From Pseudosporangium ferrugineum (GTDB lineage: Bacteria > Actinomycetota > Actinomycetes > Mycobacteriales > Micromonosporaceae), in contig NZ_PVZG01000012.1 of assembly GCF_003002065.1 (NCBI RefSeq), positions 62,001 to 126,000 on the forward strand: a stretch of 64,000 bases of DNA, written 5' to 3'. Position 1 is the stretch's first letter, and each line of letters begins with the position of its first letter. The position numbers were made by a program, and so were the translations under genes. This document shows, piece by piece, positions 33,987 to 42,767 of the stretch. Under the pieces are notes generated by a model that was given only the letters and a program-made list of their open reading frames with translations, was not told where the DNA came from and did not search any database.

Positions 33987-34979
33987 CTAGAGACAAACGT
34001 CGATGCGACCGAGGTCCGCGATGGACAGCAGCAGGTGGTAGGACTCGGGATGCCAGATGTCCGAGTGGGCGCCCTGGGCGGCCCGGGGGCCGTCCCGGAA
34101 CCGCCACGTCGCGTCCACAGTGGTGAGCCGCGCGAAGTCGCCGGCCCGGTAATCCTCGGTCAGCGGCCGCAGCGCCACGACCGGTGCCCCCTCGGCCCCG
34201 GCGGCCCCGATCCCGGGCACCCCCTCGATGCGCCGGTGCCAGGCCGACAGGGCCGTGTCGTGGCCGCTCATCGTCACCACCACCGGGCCCGAGATCGGCG
34301 CCTCGCCGTCGACCAGCGCGGTGAAGTGATCCCGGAACGCGCGGGGCGGCGCGGCCATCTGGAAGACGACGAGGCTGTCCGCGGTGAACGGGTGCCGCGA
34401 CGGCCACCGCCGGCCCATCACCGGCGGCTCCGGCGGGTCGGCCGCCCACGTGACGGCCTCGCCGAGCATCCGGCCGCCGAACGAGTGCGCGACGCCGTGC
34501 AGGTACTGCCCGCCGGCCGTGGCCAGGACGTCGGGGCCGCCCGGCCGGGCCCGGCCCGCGTCCAGGTACCCGAGCAGCATGCCGATCACGTGCGCGGCGT
34601 GGCCGGTCGAGGTCATGGCGTGCGCCCGGTCGCGGATCCGGCGGTAGCCCCCGGGCAGCGGCGCGCTGGTGGAGGGCCAGTGCACGGCGACCACGTGGGG
34701 CACGTACGGGTCGAGGTGCGGATAGCAGCCGGGCGCCCGCCGGTGACCGTCGAGCAGTCCGCGCAGCAGCGCCCCGGCAGTGCCGAAGGCCTTCTCCCGG
34801 TCCGTCTGCCAGCCGTGCACGTACACGTAGATGTCGGTGGTGTCCTCCGGGACGTCGACCAGGTCGGGCAGGCGCAGGCCCAGGTCCTCCTCGGGCACCC
34901 GGCGGCCGTGGTGGAGCAGGGTGCCGTCCTCGTCGAGCACGATCCCGTCGATGCGGCCGGGTTCCTCATCCGGTGACAT
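33987..34979 (-). CDS. Alpha/beta-hydrolase-like protein of the CHAT operon
   Basis: The 330-residue protein has an alpha/beta-hydrolase layout: VYVHGW (52-57, oxyanion-hole region), a nucleophile elbow HSFGG (Ser166), and downstream SGHDTALSAWHRR and SDIWHPESYH that can supply the acid and His. Residues 1-45 form an extra N-terminal segment. It could act on lipids, esters or peptides. Its start overlaps the CHAT stop by 14 nt, so the protein is made with the protease and may be its target or a separate effector. No signal peptide. Confidence 0.8.
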   Translation of the reverse strand: MSPDEEPGRIDGIVLDEDGTLLHHGRRVPEEDLGLRLPDLVDVPEDTTDIYVYVHGWQTDREKAFGTAGALLRGLLDGHRRAPGCYPHLDPYVPHVVAVHWPSTSAPLPGGYRRIRDRAHAMTSTGHAAHVIGMLLGYLDAGRARPGGPDVLATAGGQYLHGVAHSFGGRMLGEAVTWAADPPEPPVMGRRWPSRHPFTADSLVVFQMAAPPRAFRDHFTALVDGEAPISGPVVVTMSGHDTALSAWHRRIEGVPGIGAAGAEGAPVVALRPLTEDYRAGDFARLTTVDATWRFRDGPRAAQGAHSDIWHPESYHLLLSIADLGRIDVCL

Positions 34980-36210
34980 CCGGTCCCTCCGGGCAGAGAT
35001 GGCTGTCGGTGCCGTGGTAGACGCTGAAGGTCAGCCCGAGCGGGTTGTCGAAGCGCTCGGCGAAGTGCACGGCCACCGCGTGGACCGCCTCGCCGACGGT
35101 CGCCCGGTGGCCGAGGACCTGGCCCAGCAGCCGCGCGGCGAAGCTCCGGGCGAACGCCGTCGGGATGTTCACGTACGGTCCCACCAGGCAGTTCGCGCCC
35201 TGGTTCAGCAACGTACGGCTGAAGTGGTGCGGCGACGCCTCCAGCCCCGCCGACCGGCAGGCGGTGATGAACACCAGCGGGTTGGCGGTGAGCCCGGAGC
35301 CCCGCAGCCAGATGTCGAAGTTGGTCGTGGACACCGCCGCCCCGGGCAGCCGCAGCTTCGCCGAGCCGTTGCCGTCGGGCACGCAGTGGCAGGAGAAGTA
35401 CATGACGTGGTAGCGCCGCGCCGGGCCCCGCAGCTCGTCCTCCAGCTCCCTGCTGGAGGCGTTCTGCCGCAGGTCGGTGTGCGCCCGCAGCATCCGCAGC
35501 GCTGGCTCCGCGACGTTGTGCCCGCGCCGGGTGGCCAGCTCGGGGTCCACGAAGGACCCGGCGAGCGGGCGTACGGCGTAGCGCGTGTGCGGGGCACTGC
35601 GGGCGGGCCCGTTGAAGCAGTGCTCGATGACGTGCCGGAGGCCCCAGAAGCCCGACCGGTCGACCGGCGCGTCCCCGGACAGGTCGTCCGCGGGATCGGG
35701 CGGCACGTAGAGCATCGCCCACGGCACCACCACCTCGTCCGAGTGCACGCAGATGACCTGATGGTCGGCGCGCAGCGCGTCGGCGAGCCGGTCGCCGATC
35801 CACTTCAGCTCGTCGTCCTGCCCGTGGAACAGCAGCTTGAACAGGTCGTGGCCGGCGCGGGCCAGGGAGCGCCACACCGCCTCGCGGTCGGCCGTGGCGG
35901 TGCGGGCGAGCAGATTCACGTGCTCCGCGTACGGATAACCGCCGTCCCGCCGCCGCCTGATCACCGACCCGTCCCACTGCTCGTGCAGGTAGGCCACCCA
36001 GTCGTCGACCGCGGCCCGGGGCACCTGCACCCGGCCGAGCCACCGCTCGCTGCCGTCCTCGGGCATCGCCGAGCCCTGGATGCGCAGCTCGTAGCTGCTG
36101 TCGGTGGCGACGAAGTCGATGAACAGCGTGCGGGCCCGGCGCGGGCAGGCCGGCGGCGGGGCGGTCAGCCCCGCGCTGTTGTCGACCACGACGCGCAGCG
36201 GCTCGGTCAC
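34966..36210 (-). CDS. CHAT-domain caspase-like protease
   Basis: The 414-residue protein carries a C-terminal CHAT domain (about 145-405). The catalytic pair is visible: His275 in YFSCHCVPDGNG and Cys318 in FITACRSAG. The N-terminal part (1-145) is a predicted beta-rich region with LFIDFVATDSSYELRIQG and GYPYAEHV. CHAT proteases cleave after ATPase or sensor partners trigger them. Its GTG overlaps the stop of the upstream STAND gene (GTGA), so the protease is coupled to its likely sensor. The 37 kDa caspase-like unit looks complete. Confidence 0.9.
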   Translation of the reverse strand: MTEPLRVVVDNSAGLTAPPPACPRRARTLFIDFVATDSSYELRIQGSAMPEDGSERWLGRVQVPRAAVDDWVAYLHEQWDGSVIRRRRDGGYPYAEHVNLLARTATADREAVWRSLARAGHDLFKLLFHGQDDELKWIGDRLADALRADHQVICVHSDEVVVPWAMLYVPPDPADDLSGDAPVDRSGFWGLRHVIEHCFNGPARSAPHTRYAVRPLAGSFVDPELATRRGHNVAEPALRMLRAHTDLRQNASSRELEDELRGPARRYHVMYFSCHCVPDGNGSAKLRLPGAAVSTTNFDIWLRGSGLTANPLVFITACRSAGLEASPHHFSRTLLNQGANCLVGPYVNIPTAFARSFAARLLGQVLGHRATVGEAVHAVAVHFAERFDNPLGLTFSVYHGTDSHLCPEGPDVTG

Positions 36211-39131
36211 GAGGGGGCGTCCTCGAGCGCGGGTCCGGTCACCTCGCGGGGGCGGGCCTCGACGTGATGCAGCAGCGTGCCGTCGTCGGCGTCGTAGACG
36301 AGGAAGCCGAGCACCAGCCGGCCCGGCGCCGCCGGCGTGACCGCGAAGCTCAGCGGGGCGAGCGGCGCCCAGGCGTCGAGGCGGGCCGTCCGCTCCGGCG
36401 GGTTCACGTCCGCGCCCGGGGCCACCAGCACGACCCGCACGTAGCGGGCGCCCACCGGGTACCGGTCCGGGTCCAGCCCCGGCGGCCCGACGGAGTACGT
36501 CACGTCCAGCACCCGGCCGGCCGCGGGTTCGCCGTGGAGCCGTACGGCGGGCTCCCGCCCGGCGGCGCCGGGCACGGGCGGCGGCGCGGCGGTGCCGAGG
36601 ACCATCCGGCTGGTGCGCTCGTCGCCGTGCGCCAGCAGGAGCGCGGCGGCCGCGCGCAGGTCCAGGTCGCCCTCGCCGCGGAGACCCTGCTCGGTGAGCA
36701 GGTCGCCGCGGGCCCAGCTCAGCGCCGCGTACACGGTCGACAGCGGGTGCGACACGACCGGGTCGAGCCTCGCGAACCCGCTCAGGGCGAGGGCCAGCTG
36801 CTTCTCGGCGTCCTTGGGGCGGTGCAGCCGGACCAGGGCGCGCACGAGCAGGCAGCGGGCCCGGACCACGCCGACCCGGTTGCCCAGCCGCTCGTAGCCG
36901 TGCAACGCCTCCGCCGCCCGCCGCAGCGCGCGGCGCAGGGTGTGGCCGGCGTCCACCGGCGCGCCGTAGCGGTGCTCGTCGAGCCGCAGGTCGGCCATCC
37001 GCGCCAGCAGATCGCAGCTCAGCGCGACGTCGTCGGCATAGCGGTGGCGCAGCCGGCGCAGGCGGTCGGAGGCGCGCTTGTACGCACCGCCGTGCCGCTC
37101 GGACTCCGCCATCGCCGACTCGAACCACAGGTACAGCTCGTCGTCGGCGCCGGCGTACCCGTCCCCGGTCAGGCTCCCCGGCTCGATGTGGGCCCGCATC
37201 AGCGCGATCAGGCGACGCAGCCGCGGCTCCCCGCCCGCCGGGACGAGCCGCTCGGCGCGGGTCAGCTCGAACGCCGCCTCCCGGTACATGCCGGCCCGCA
37301 GGTGGGCGGCGGCGAGCCGGCGGTGGGTGTCGCACTCGATCCCGGGCGCGGCCCGTTCGTGCGGGTCGCTGCGCGGGCGGCGGCGTACGGCGGCCAGCGG
37401 CCGGAGGTGGTTCGCGGTCAGCGCCGCGCGGTGGAAGTCGTCGTACGCCGGCGAGTACGACTCCCGCCGGGCCAGGTGGTCGGCGCGGGCCAGCAGCACC
37501 TCGGCCTGTGCCCGCCGGGCGGCGCTGCGGTGCCGCAGCTGCGCCGCCGCGTCGAGCCCGAGCGCGAAGGTCCTCGTCAGGTCGTCCGCCGGAGCCCCCT
37601 CGGGCACGCACTCGCCGAGCCGGGCGGCCACCCGCCAGCAGAGGCTCCAGTGCTCCCGGCGGTGCGCCGCCGACACGCAGCGGATCAGGTTGCGGGACTC
37701 GGCGCGTACCCAGCCCTGCGGCAGGGCGCCGATGTCGCGCGGCAGCGACGAACCGGCCGGGAACCAGCGGCGGGGCAGGCGCGGCCCGCTCTCCCGGCGG
37801 TAGAGGTCGTCCCCGGCGGCCAGGATCAGGTCCACCGCCTCCAGGTAGGCGTCGTCGAGGCGGCCCAGCGCGGGCCCGGTCAGGCTCTCGTCCTCGCCGC
37901 GGCGGTGCTCGGCGAAGATCCGGACGACCGGGTGGAAGCGGTAGCGGTCCAGGCCGGTGACGTCGTCGCGGCCGGCCGGTTCCAGCAGTTGCCGCTCGGC
38001 GAGCCGGCCGATGAGCTTCTCCGCCTCCAGGTGGTTGAGCCGCTGCTCGTCGCCGACCAGCGGGACCAGCACCCACGGCACGAAGCTGGCCGAGTCCACG
38101 AGGGAGAGCAGCCGGAAGGCCAGTTGCTCGTCGCCGGACAGGCGGTCGTACTCGGTGTCGATCCGCTCCTCGACTCCCCGGCCGTTGTTGCTCAGCAACG
38201 CCTCCAGCGCCGCCCGGTCGCGCAGCCGCCGGGCCACCCCGGCCAGCGGCTCGGCCCGCTGGGCGACCAGGTCACCGACCGCGCTGATGGCGAGCGGCAG
38301 CCGGCCGAGGGTGTTGACGATCTCGACGGCCGACTCGTAGTCGTACCCGGTGTCACCGGTGCCGGCCGGTTCCGGGGAGATCATCGCCAGCAGCATCTCC
38401 AGCGCGCCCTCGACCTCGGGCAGCACCAGCCGGTACGGCTTGATGCCCAGCGCCGGCGCCAGGTCCCGGCGGCTGGTGACGATGACGGCACAGCCCCTCG
38501 CCGCGGGCAGCAGGCGGGTGACCTGCTGGTGGTCGCGGGCCGCGTCGAGCACCACCAGGATCTCCTTGCCGGCCGTGGCGGACCGGAACAGCGCCGCGCG
38601 TTCCAGCGTCGGCCCCGGGATCTCGTCCTTGGGTACGCCCAGCGCCATGAGGAAGCGGTTCAGGACGTCCGCCTCGGCCCGGATGCTGCCGGCGTTGCCC
38701 AGGTTGGCGAAGAGCGCCCCGTCGGGGAAGTGCACGGACAGCTGCCGGGCCAGCTCGTGGGCCAGCACGGACTTGCCGACGCCGGGCATGCCGTGCACGG
38801 CCAGGATGATCGCGCCGTCCGCCGCGTCCGGCGCGCGCAGCGCCTCGAACCGCCCGAGCAGCTCCTGCAGCTCGTGCCGGCGGCCGGCGAACGTGACCAG
38901 CGACGTGGGGCGCCCGCTGAGCCGTACCGAGATCGCCGGGGACCGCGGCGTCCGGCCCCGCTCGGCGTCGGCGCTCTCCTCGCCGCGGGTACCGCGCTGC
39001 CGTGCGAGGTGCCGGACCACCGCGAGATGCGCGAGGGCGAGCAGGCCGGCGACGAACGCGGACCACCCCCAGCGGAGCCCGAGCGCGGCCGCCAGGGTCA
39101 CCCCGGCGGCGACCGCCAGCGCCCTCGTCAT
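36207..39131 (-). CDS. Membrane-anchored STAND/NB-ARC ATPase with helical-repeat C-terminus
   Basis: The 974-residue protein has two N-terminal membrane helices (about 4-40), then an NB-ARC-type ATPase: Walker A GMPGVGKS (114-121), Walker B ILVVLDAA (191-198), VIVTSRR and GRLPLAI (a GLPLA motif). A winged-helix region follows, then several hundred residues of TPR-like helices, ending with a beta-rich C-terminal domain (about 880-974). Plant and animal NB-ARC proteins use this plan as ligand-triggered switches. ATG overlaps the previous stop (ATGA). Confidence 0.9.
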   Translation of the reverse strand: MTRALAVAAGVTLAAALGLRWGWSAFVAGLLALAHLAVVRHLARQRGTRGEESADAERGRTPRSPAISVRLSGRPTSLVTFAGRRHELQELLGRFEALRAPDAADGAIILAVHGMPGVGKSVLAHELARQLSVHFPDGALFANLGNAGSIRAEADVLNRFLMALGVPKDEIPGPTLERAALFRSATAGKEILVVLDAARDHQQVTRLLPAARGCAVIVTSRRDLAPALGIKPYRLVLPEVEGALEMLLAMISPEPAGTGDTGYDYESAVEIVNTLGRLPLAISAVGDLVAQRAEPLAGVARRLRDRAALEALLSNNGRGVEERIDTEYDRLSGDEQLAFRLLSLVDSASFVPWVLVPLVGDEQRLNHLEAEKLIGRLAERQLLEPAGRDDVTGLDRYRFHPVVRIFAEHRRGEDESLTGPALGRLDDAYLEAVDLILAAGDDLYRRESGPRLPRRWFPAGSSLPRDIGALPQGWVRAESRNLIRCVSAAHRREHWSLCWRVAARLGECVPEGAPADDLTRTFALGLDAAAQLRHRSAARRAQAEVLLARADHLARRESYSPAYDDFHRAALTANHLRPLAAVRRRPRSDPHERAAPGIECDTHRRLAAAHLRAGMYREAAFELTRAERLVPAGGEPRLRRLIALMRAHIEPGSLTGDGYAGADDELYLWFESAMAESERHGGAYKRASDRLRRLRHRYADDVALSCDLLARMADLRLDEHRYGAPVDAGHTLRRALRRAAEALHGYERLGNRVGVVRARCLLVRALVRLHRPKDAEKQLALALSGFARLDPVVSHPLSTVYAALSWARGDLLTEQGLRGEGDLDLRAAAALLLAHGDERTSRMVLGTAAPPPVPGAAGREPAVRLHGEPAAGRVLDVTYSVGPPGLDPDRYPVGARYVRVVLVAPGADVNPPERTARLDAWAPLAPLSFAVTPAAPGRLVLGFLVYDADDGTLLHHVEARPREVTGPALEDAPS

Positions 39132-41404
39132 CGCTTCTCCCGGGCGCGCAGCGAGGCCCGGACGACCCGGGCCCGGTCGTCGGCGCCGATGGCGGCGAAG
39201 AGGTCGTGGGCGTCCTGGAGCAGCTCCGCCGCCGCGTCGGAGCGCCCGGCGCCGTCCAGCGCCCGCGCGAGGTATTCCGCCGTCACCGCCTCGATCCAGG
39301 TGTCGTCGCAGTACCGGAAGCCGGCCAGCGCCTCGCCGAGCAGGGCACCGGCCCGGCGGTGCTCGTCGCGGGCGAGGGCCACCCGGCCGAGCAGGAGCCG
39401 GCAGTGCGCGGCGCCGTAGCGGTGGCGCATCTCCCCGAACTCCTCGAGGGCGCGACCGGCGAGCAGGTTCACCTCGTCGTCCGCCCGCGCCTCCGCACGG
39501 CAGTAGCCCTGCTGGTAGGTCAGCCACACCGCCCACAGCCGCTGCCCGGTCCGCCGGGCCTGCCGCTCGCCGTCGGCCGCCTCGCGCTGGGCGTCGCCCG
39601 GCCGGTCCAGGTTGACCAGCACCCAGCTGCGGGCGTACGCGATGCCGGCCCACTGGTCCTGGTGCTCGTTGCTCAGCTCCGCCGCCCCGTCGAGCAGTTG
39701 CAGGCCGCGCTGCGGTTCGGGGCCGAGCGCCGCGACGATGGCGGCCTCCTGCAGCCGGCGTACCTCCTCGACCGGGTCGGACAGGTCGACGTTGAGCCGG
39801 CGCGCCGCCTCCAGGTCGGCGCCGGCGCCCTCCAGGTCCCGGCGGCGGCGCCGGATCCGCGCCCGGATCCGCAGGGCCCGCAGCCGCGCCGGGGGGAAGC
39901 CGGAGGCCAGCGGGTCGACGACCAGGTCGTCGTGCTCCTCCAGGCCGCCCAGCTCGGCGTGCAGCTCGGCGAGCATCGTGGTCGCCTCGGCCTCGGCGGC
40001 GCCGGCGTTCTTGTCCCGGGCCAGCGAGACCTGGTCCCGCGCGTCCTTGAAGGCCCGCGAGATGCGGCCCTGCTCGAACGTGCGGTTGAGCTGCTCGAAG
40101 ATCTCTCCGCCGGCGTGCGCCGCGGGCTGCCGGCGCCGGCTGCGGCGGACCTGCAACGCCGTACGCCGGGCACTGCGTTCCTGCTCGGTGAGCGTACGGC
40201 CGGCGAGCTGCTGGGCGTAGAGCTCGACCCGTTCCAGGGGCCGGAACAGCTGCACGCCGACGGCGTCGGGGCTGTGCCGCTCGAGCAGCCCGGCGTCGGT
40301 GAGCCGGTCGCACAGCCGCCACGCCTCGCGCTCCTGCGACTCCTCGGTCTCGCGGGCGCTGCGCAGGTCGCCGGCCATCAGGGCGGCCAGCTCCCACGGC
40401 GCGAACCGGTGCCCGGGGCGCCCGAACAGCCCCACCGCCATCAGCGCCCGCTGCTCCTTCTTGGTCAGCATGGCGTGGCTCAGGTCCAGCGCCGTGTCGC
40501 CGGTCGGCGGGTGGCCGCCGGTGCCCGCGCGCATCCGGTCGTGGGCGACCGCCAGCCGGATGTTCGGCCGGTTCGCCAGCGCCATGCCGACGAGCTGCAC
40601 GGCGAGCGGGCGGCAGCGCGCGGCGGCGACGATCCGCTGGGCGAAGGCCGGTTCGGCGCGCACCCGGCCGGGCCCGATGATCGCCCCCAGCATCTCCACC
40701 GCCGCGGGCAGCTCCAGCTGGTGCAGGACGAACTCGCGGGTCGCCGGCAGGCCGCCCAGCTCCGTACGGGTGGTGACGACGACCGCGCACCACGGGCTCG
40801 CGGGCAGCAGGGCACGCAGGTGGCGCGCCCGGCGTACGTCGTCGAACACGATCAGCAGCTCGTTGTCGCGGCCGAGGCGGGAGAACAGCCGGCGGTACTG
40901 CGACCGCTGCTGCCACGGCCAGAACGGCAGCGCGTCGCCGGTGCTCAGGGCGGCGATGATCCGCTGGCGGACGTGCCGCACGATGCGCTTGTCGGCCGGG
41001 TCGAACCGGAAGAAGAGCTCCCCACCCGGGAACTCGCGGGCGACGTCGTGCGCCACGTGCAGCGCGAAGGCCGTCTTGCCGATGCCCGGCTCGCCCGCGA
41101 CCACGGCCAGCCGGCGGCTCCTGCCGTCGGCGGCGGTGAGGTGCGCGGCGAGGCTGGTGGCGTACGCGGACCGTCCGATCAGGTTGGTCGGCGGGGGCGG
41201 CAGATTGGACGGTGGCAGCCGGCCGCGCTCGCCGCGCAGCCGCGGGCGGGGCACCCAGGTGCCGAGGCCGGAGGTGCCGACGGTGCACAGCGCCAGGGTG
41301 CCGGTGAGCCACCACGGGAACCGGTCGAGCAGGACGGCGGCGACCAGGGCCGCGGCGAAGGGCGCGGCCGCGAACGCGACCAGCCGACCTGCGCCTGCGT
41401 CCAC
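39128..41404 (-). CDS. Membrane-anchored STAND/NB-ARC ATPase, first gene of CHAT operon
   Basis: This 758-residue paralogue also starts with two membrane helices (about 8-26 and 31-50). It has Walker A GEPGIGKT (104-111), Walker B LLIVFDDV (183-190), VVVTTRTELG as sensor 1 and a CRPLAVQLVG motif in the GLPLA position. Residues 420-758 are Arg/Ala-rich helices of TPR type. GTG 41404 follows GGGAG at 7 nt. Two different STAND proteins in series before one protease suggest a two-sensor or hetero-oligomeric trigger; this is inferred. Confidence 0.9.
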   Translation of the reverse strand: MDAGAGRLVAFAAAPFAAALVAAVLLDRFPWWLTGTLALCTVGTSGLGTWVPRPRLRGERGRLPPSNLPPPPTNLIGRSAYATSLAAHLTAADGRSRRLAVVAGEPGIGKTAFALHVAHDVAREFPGGELFFRFDPADKRIVRHVRQRIIAALSTGDALPFWPWQQRSQYRRLFSRLGRDNELLIVFDDVRRARHLRALLPASPWCAVVVTTRTELGGLPATREFVLHQLELPAAVEMLGAIIGPGRVRAEPAFAQRIVAAARCRPLAVQLVGMALANRPNIRLAVAHDRMRAGTGGHPPTGDTALDLSHAMLTKKEQRALMAVGLFGRPGHRFAPWELAALMAGDLRSARETEESQEREAWRLCDRLTDAGLLERHSPDAVGVQLFRPLERVELYAQQLAGRTLTEQERSARRTALQVRRSRRRQPAAHAGGEIFEQLNRTFEQGRISRAFKDARDQVSLARDKNAGAAEAEATTMLAELHAELGGLEEHDDLVVDPLASGFPPARLRALRIRARIRRRRRDLEGAGADLEAARRLNVDLSDPVEEVRRLQEAAIVAALGPEPQRGLQLLDGAAELSNEHQDQWAGIAYARSWVLVNLDRPGDAQREAADGERQARRTGQRLWAVWLTYQQGYCRAEARADDEVNLLAGRALEEFGEMRHRYGAAHCRLLLGRVALARDEHRRAGALLGEALAGFRYCDDTWIEAVTAEYLARALDGAGRSDAAAELLQDAHDLFAAIGADDRARVVRASLRAREKR

Positions 41405-41467
41405 GGGGCACTCCCTACGCCGGGTAGAGCCATCATGACGCAGCGATGCTCATCAGGCCACTCAGCG

Positions 41468-42661
41468 TCACTCTCCCGACGGGACGGCCAGCGCCACGGT
41501 CAGCAGGAGCAGCCACTGCGGGTCCTTGAGGCGGTCGCCGTACAGCTCGCGCAGGCGCGACATGCGGTAGCGGACCGTCTGCGGGTGCACGAACAGCTCC
41601 GCCGCCACGTCCTCGCGGCGGCCCTGGTGCAGCAGCCAGCTGCGCAGGGTCTCGACCAGCTTCGCCGCGGTCGCGTCGCGCTCCTCGGCCAGCGGCGCCA
41701 GCGCCCGTTCGCGCAGGTCCGCCAGGGCCGGCGGGTCCGCGGTCACGACCAGGGCCAGCAGGTGCTCCTCGGTGTCGACGGCCGCCGGGCCGGTCCCGCC
41801 GGCGCCGAGCCGGTCCACCCGGATCGCCCGGGTCACCGACTCCCGGGTCCGCAGCCACGGGCGCGCCGGGCCGACCACCGCGCCCCGGCCGGCCAGCACC
41901 CGCAGCAGGTGCGCCCGCGACGGCCCGTGCGCGTCGGGCACCAGCAGCACCGAGGTCTCCGGCAGGTCGGGGGCCGCCTCGGCGACCTCGAGGGTGCGCG
42001 GGTCGAGCAGGTCCGCGACCGGCCGGACGGCGTGCCCGGGCACCAGGACCGCGGTCAGGCTCTGCGGTGGTGCCCATTCCGCGCGCTCCGCCGCGGCGAT
42101 GACCACGTCGGCCGGCTCGCCGGTGGCCAGGGCCTGGGCGAGCAGCTCCAGCTGGCGGCGGCGGGCCCGGCCGGAGGAGGCCAGCTCGTCCGCGTGCCCG
42201 GCCACGCTGGCCGCCGACAGCTCGTCGATGTACGCGAACACCAGCTCGGCGAAGCGGGCGATGGTGTGCGCGGGCTGGCCGGTGGCGACGCTGATCGCGG
42301 CGAGCTCGCGCCAGGCCACCCGGGCGCCGACCCGGTACGCCGCCAGCAGCGCGTCCAGGCTGCGGCCGGAGCGGGCCTCGCCGCGGCCCAGGGCGTACGC
42401 GGCCTCGATCGCCGGGCCCAGCGGCGCACCGGGGTCCGGCGCCGAGCGGGAGACCAGGTGCAGGAACGCGCCGAGGGCCGCCCGGACCGCCCGCTCGATC
42501 TTGGCGCCCAGCTCCCCCGCGAACGCCTCCGCGTACGCCGGGACCGTGGCCGTGATGGCGGCGATCGTCTGCACCGCGACGTCGGGCAGCCGCTGGCGCA
42601 GCGGCGCGACGATGTCCTCGGAAAGCCGGAAATCATTCACCCCGGACAGCGCCTCGTCCAT
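41468..42661 (-). CDS. PucR-type transcriptional regulator next to the desaturase genes
   Basis: The 397-residue regulator has an N-terminal RsbRD-like helical sensor (ARVAWRELAAISVATG), a middle GGDEF-like/CdaR segment and a C-terminal PucR HTH (ETLRSWLLHQGRREDVAAELFVHPQTVRYRMSRLRELYG). ATG 42661 has GGGGTGG upstream; the frame is open to 42724. It is divergent from the reductase/desaturase pair across 106 bp and probably controls it. Its stop lies 63 bp before the STAND operon, on the same strand. Confidence 0.88.
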   Translation of the reverse strand: MDEALSGVNDFRLSEDIVAPLRQRLPDVAVQTIAAITATVPAYAEAFAGELGAKIERAVRAALGAFLHLVSRSAPDPGAPLGPAIEAAYALGRGEARSGRSLDALLAAYRVGARVAWRELAAISVATGQPAHTIARFAELVFAYIDELSAASVAGHADELASSGRARRRQLELLAQALATGEPADVVIAAAERAEWAPPQSLTAVLVPGHAVRPVADLLDPRTLEVAEAAPDLPETSVLLVPDAHGPSRAHLLRVLAGRGAVVGPARPWLRTRESVTRAIRVDRLGAGGTGPAAVDTEEHLLALVVTADPPALADLRERALAPLAEERDATAAKLVETLRSWLLHQGRREDVAAELFVHPQTVRYRMSRLRELYGDRLKDPQWLLLLTVALAVPSGE

Positions 42662-42767
42662 GTCCACCCCGCGTTTGACGGCCAATACTTGTACCCAGCG
42701 AACAATAACGCCCGGGGGATTCACTTCGACAGGTCAGGCATTCGTTCTCCCGACACAGCACCCTTGA

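Noticed and set aside
33987..41404. Phage or transposon origin of the STAND-CHAT operon
   Set aside because: No integrase, transposase, tRNA or terminal repeats, and base use matches the neighbours.
36207..41411. Single 1734-codon giant STAND protein
   Set aside because: The part upstream of 39131 is an out-of-frame shadow of the first STAND gene; ATGA coupling at 39128-39131 shows two genes.
39002..42767. Very long plus-strand frame across the STAND and PucR genes
   Set aside because: Antisense to recognised ATPase and HTH domains; no domain of its own.
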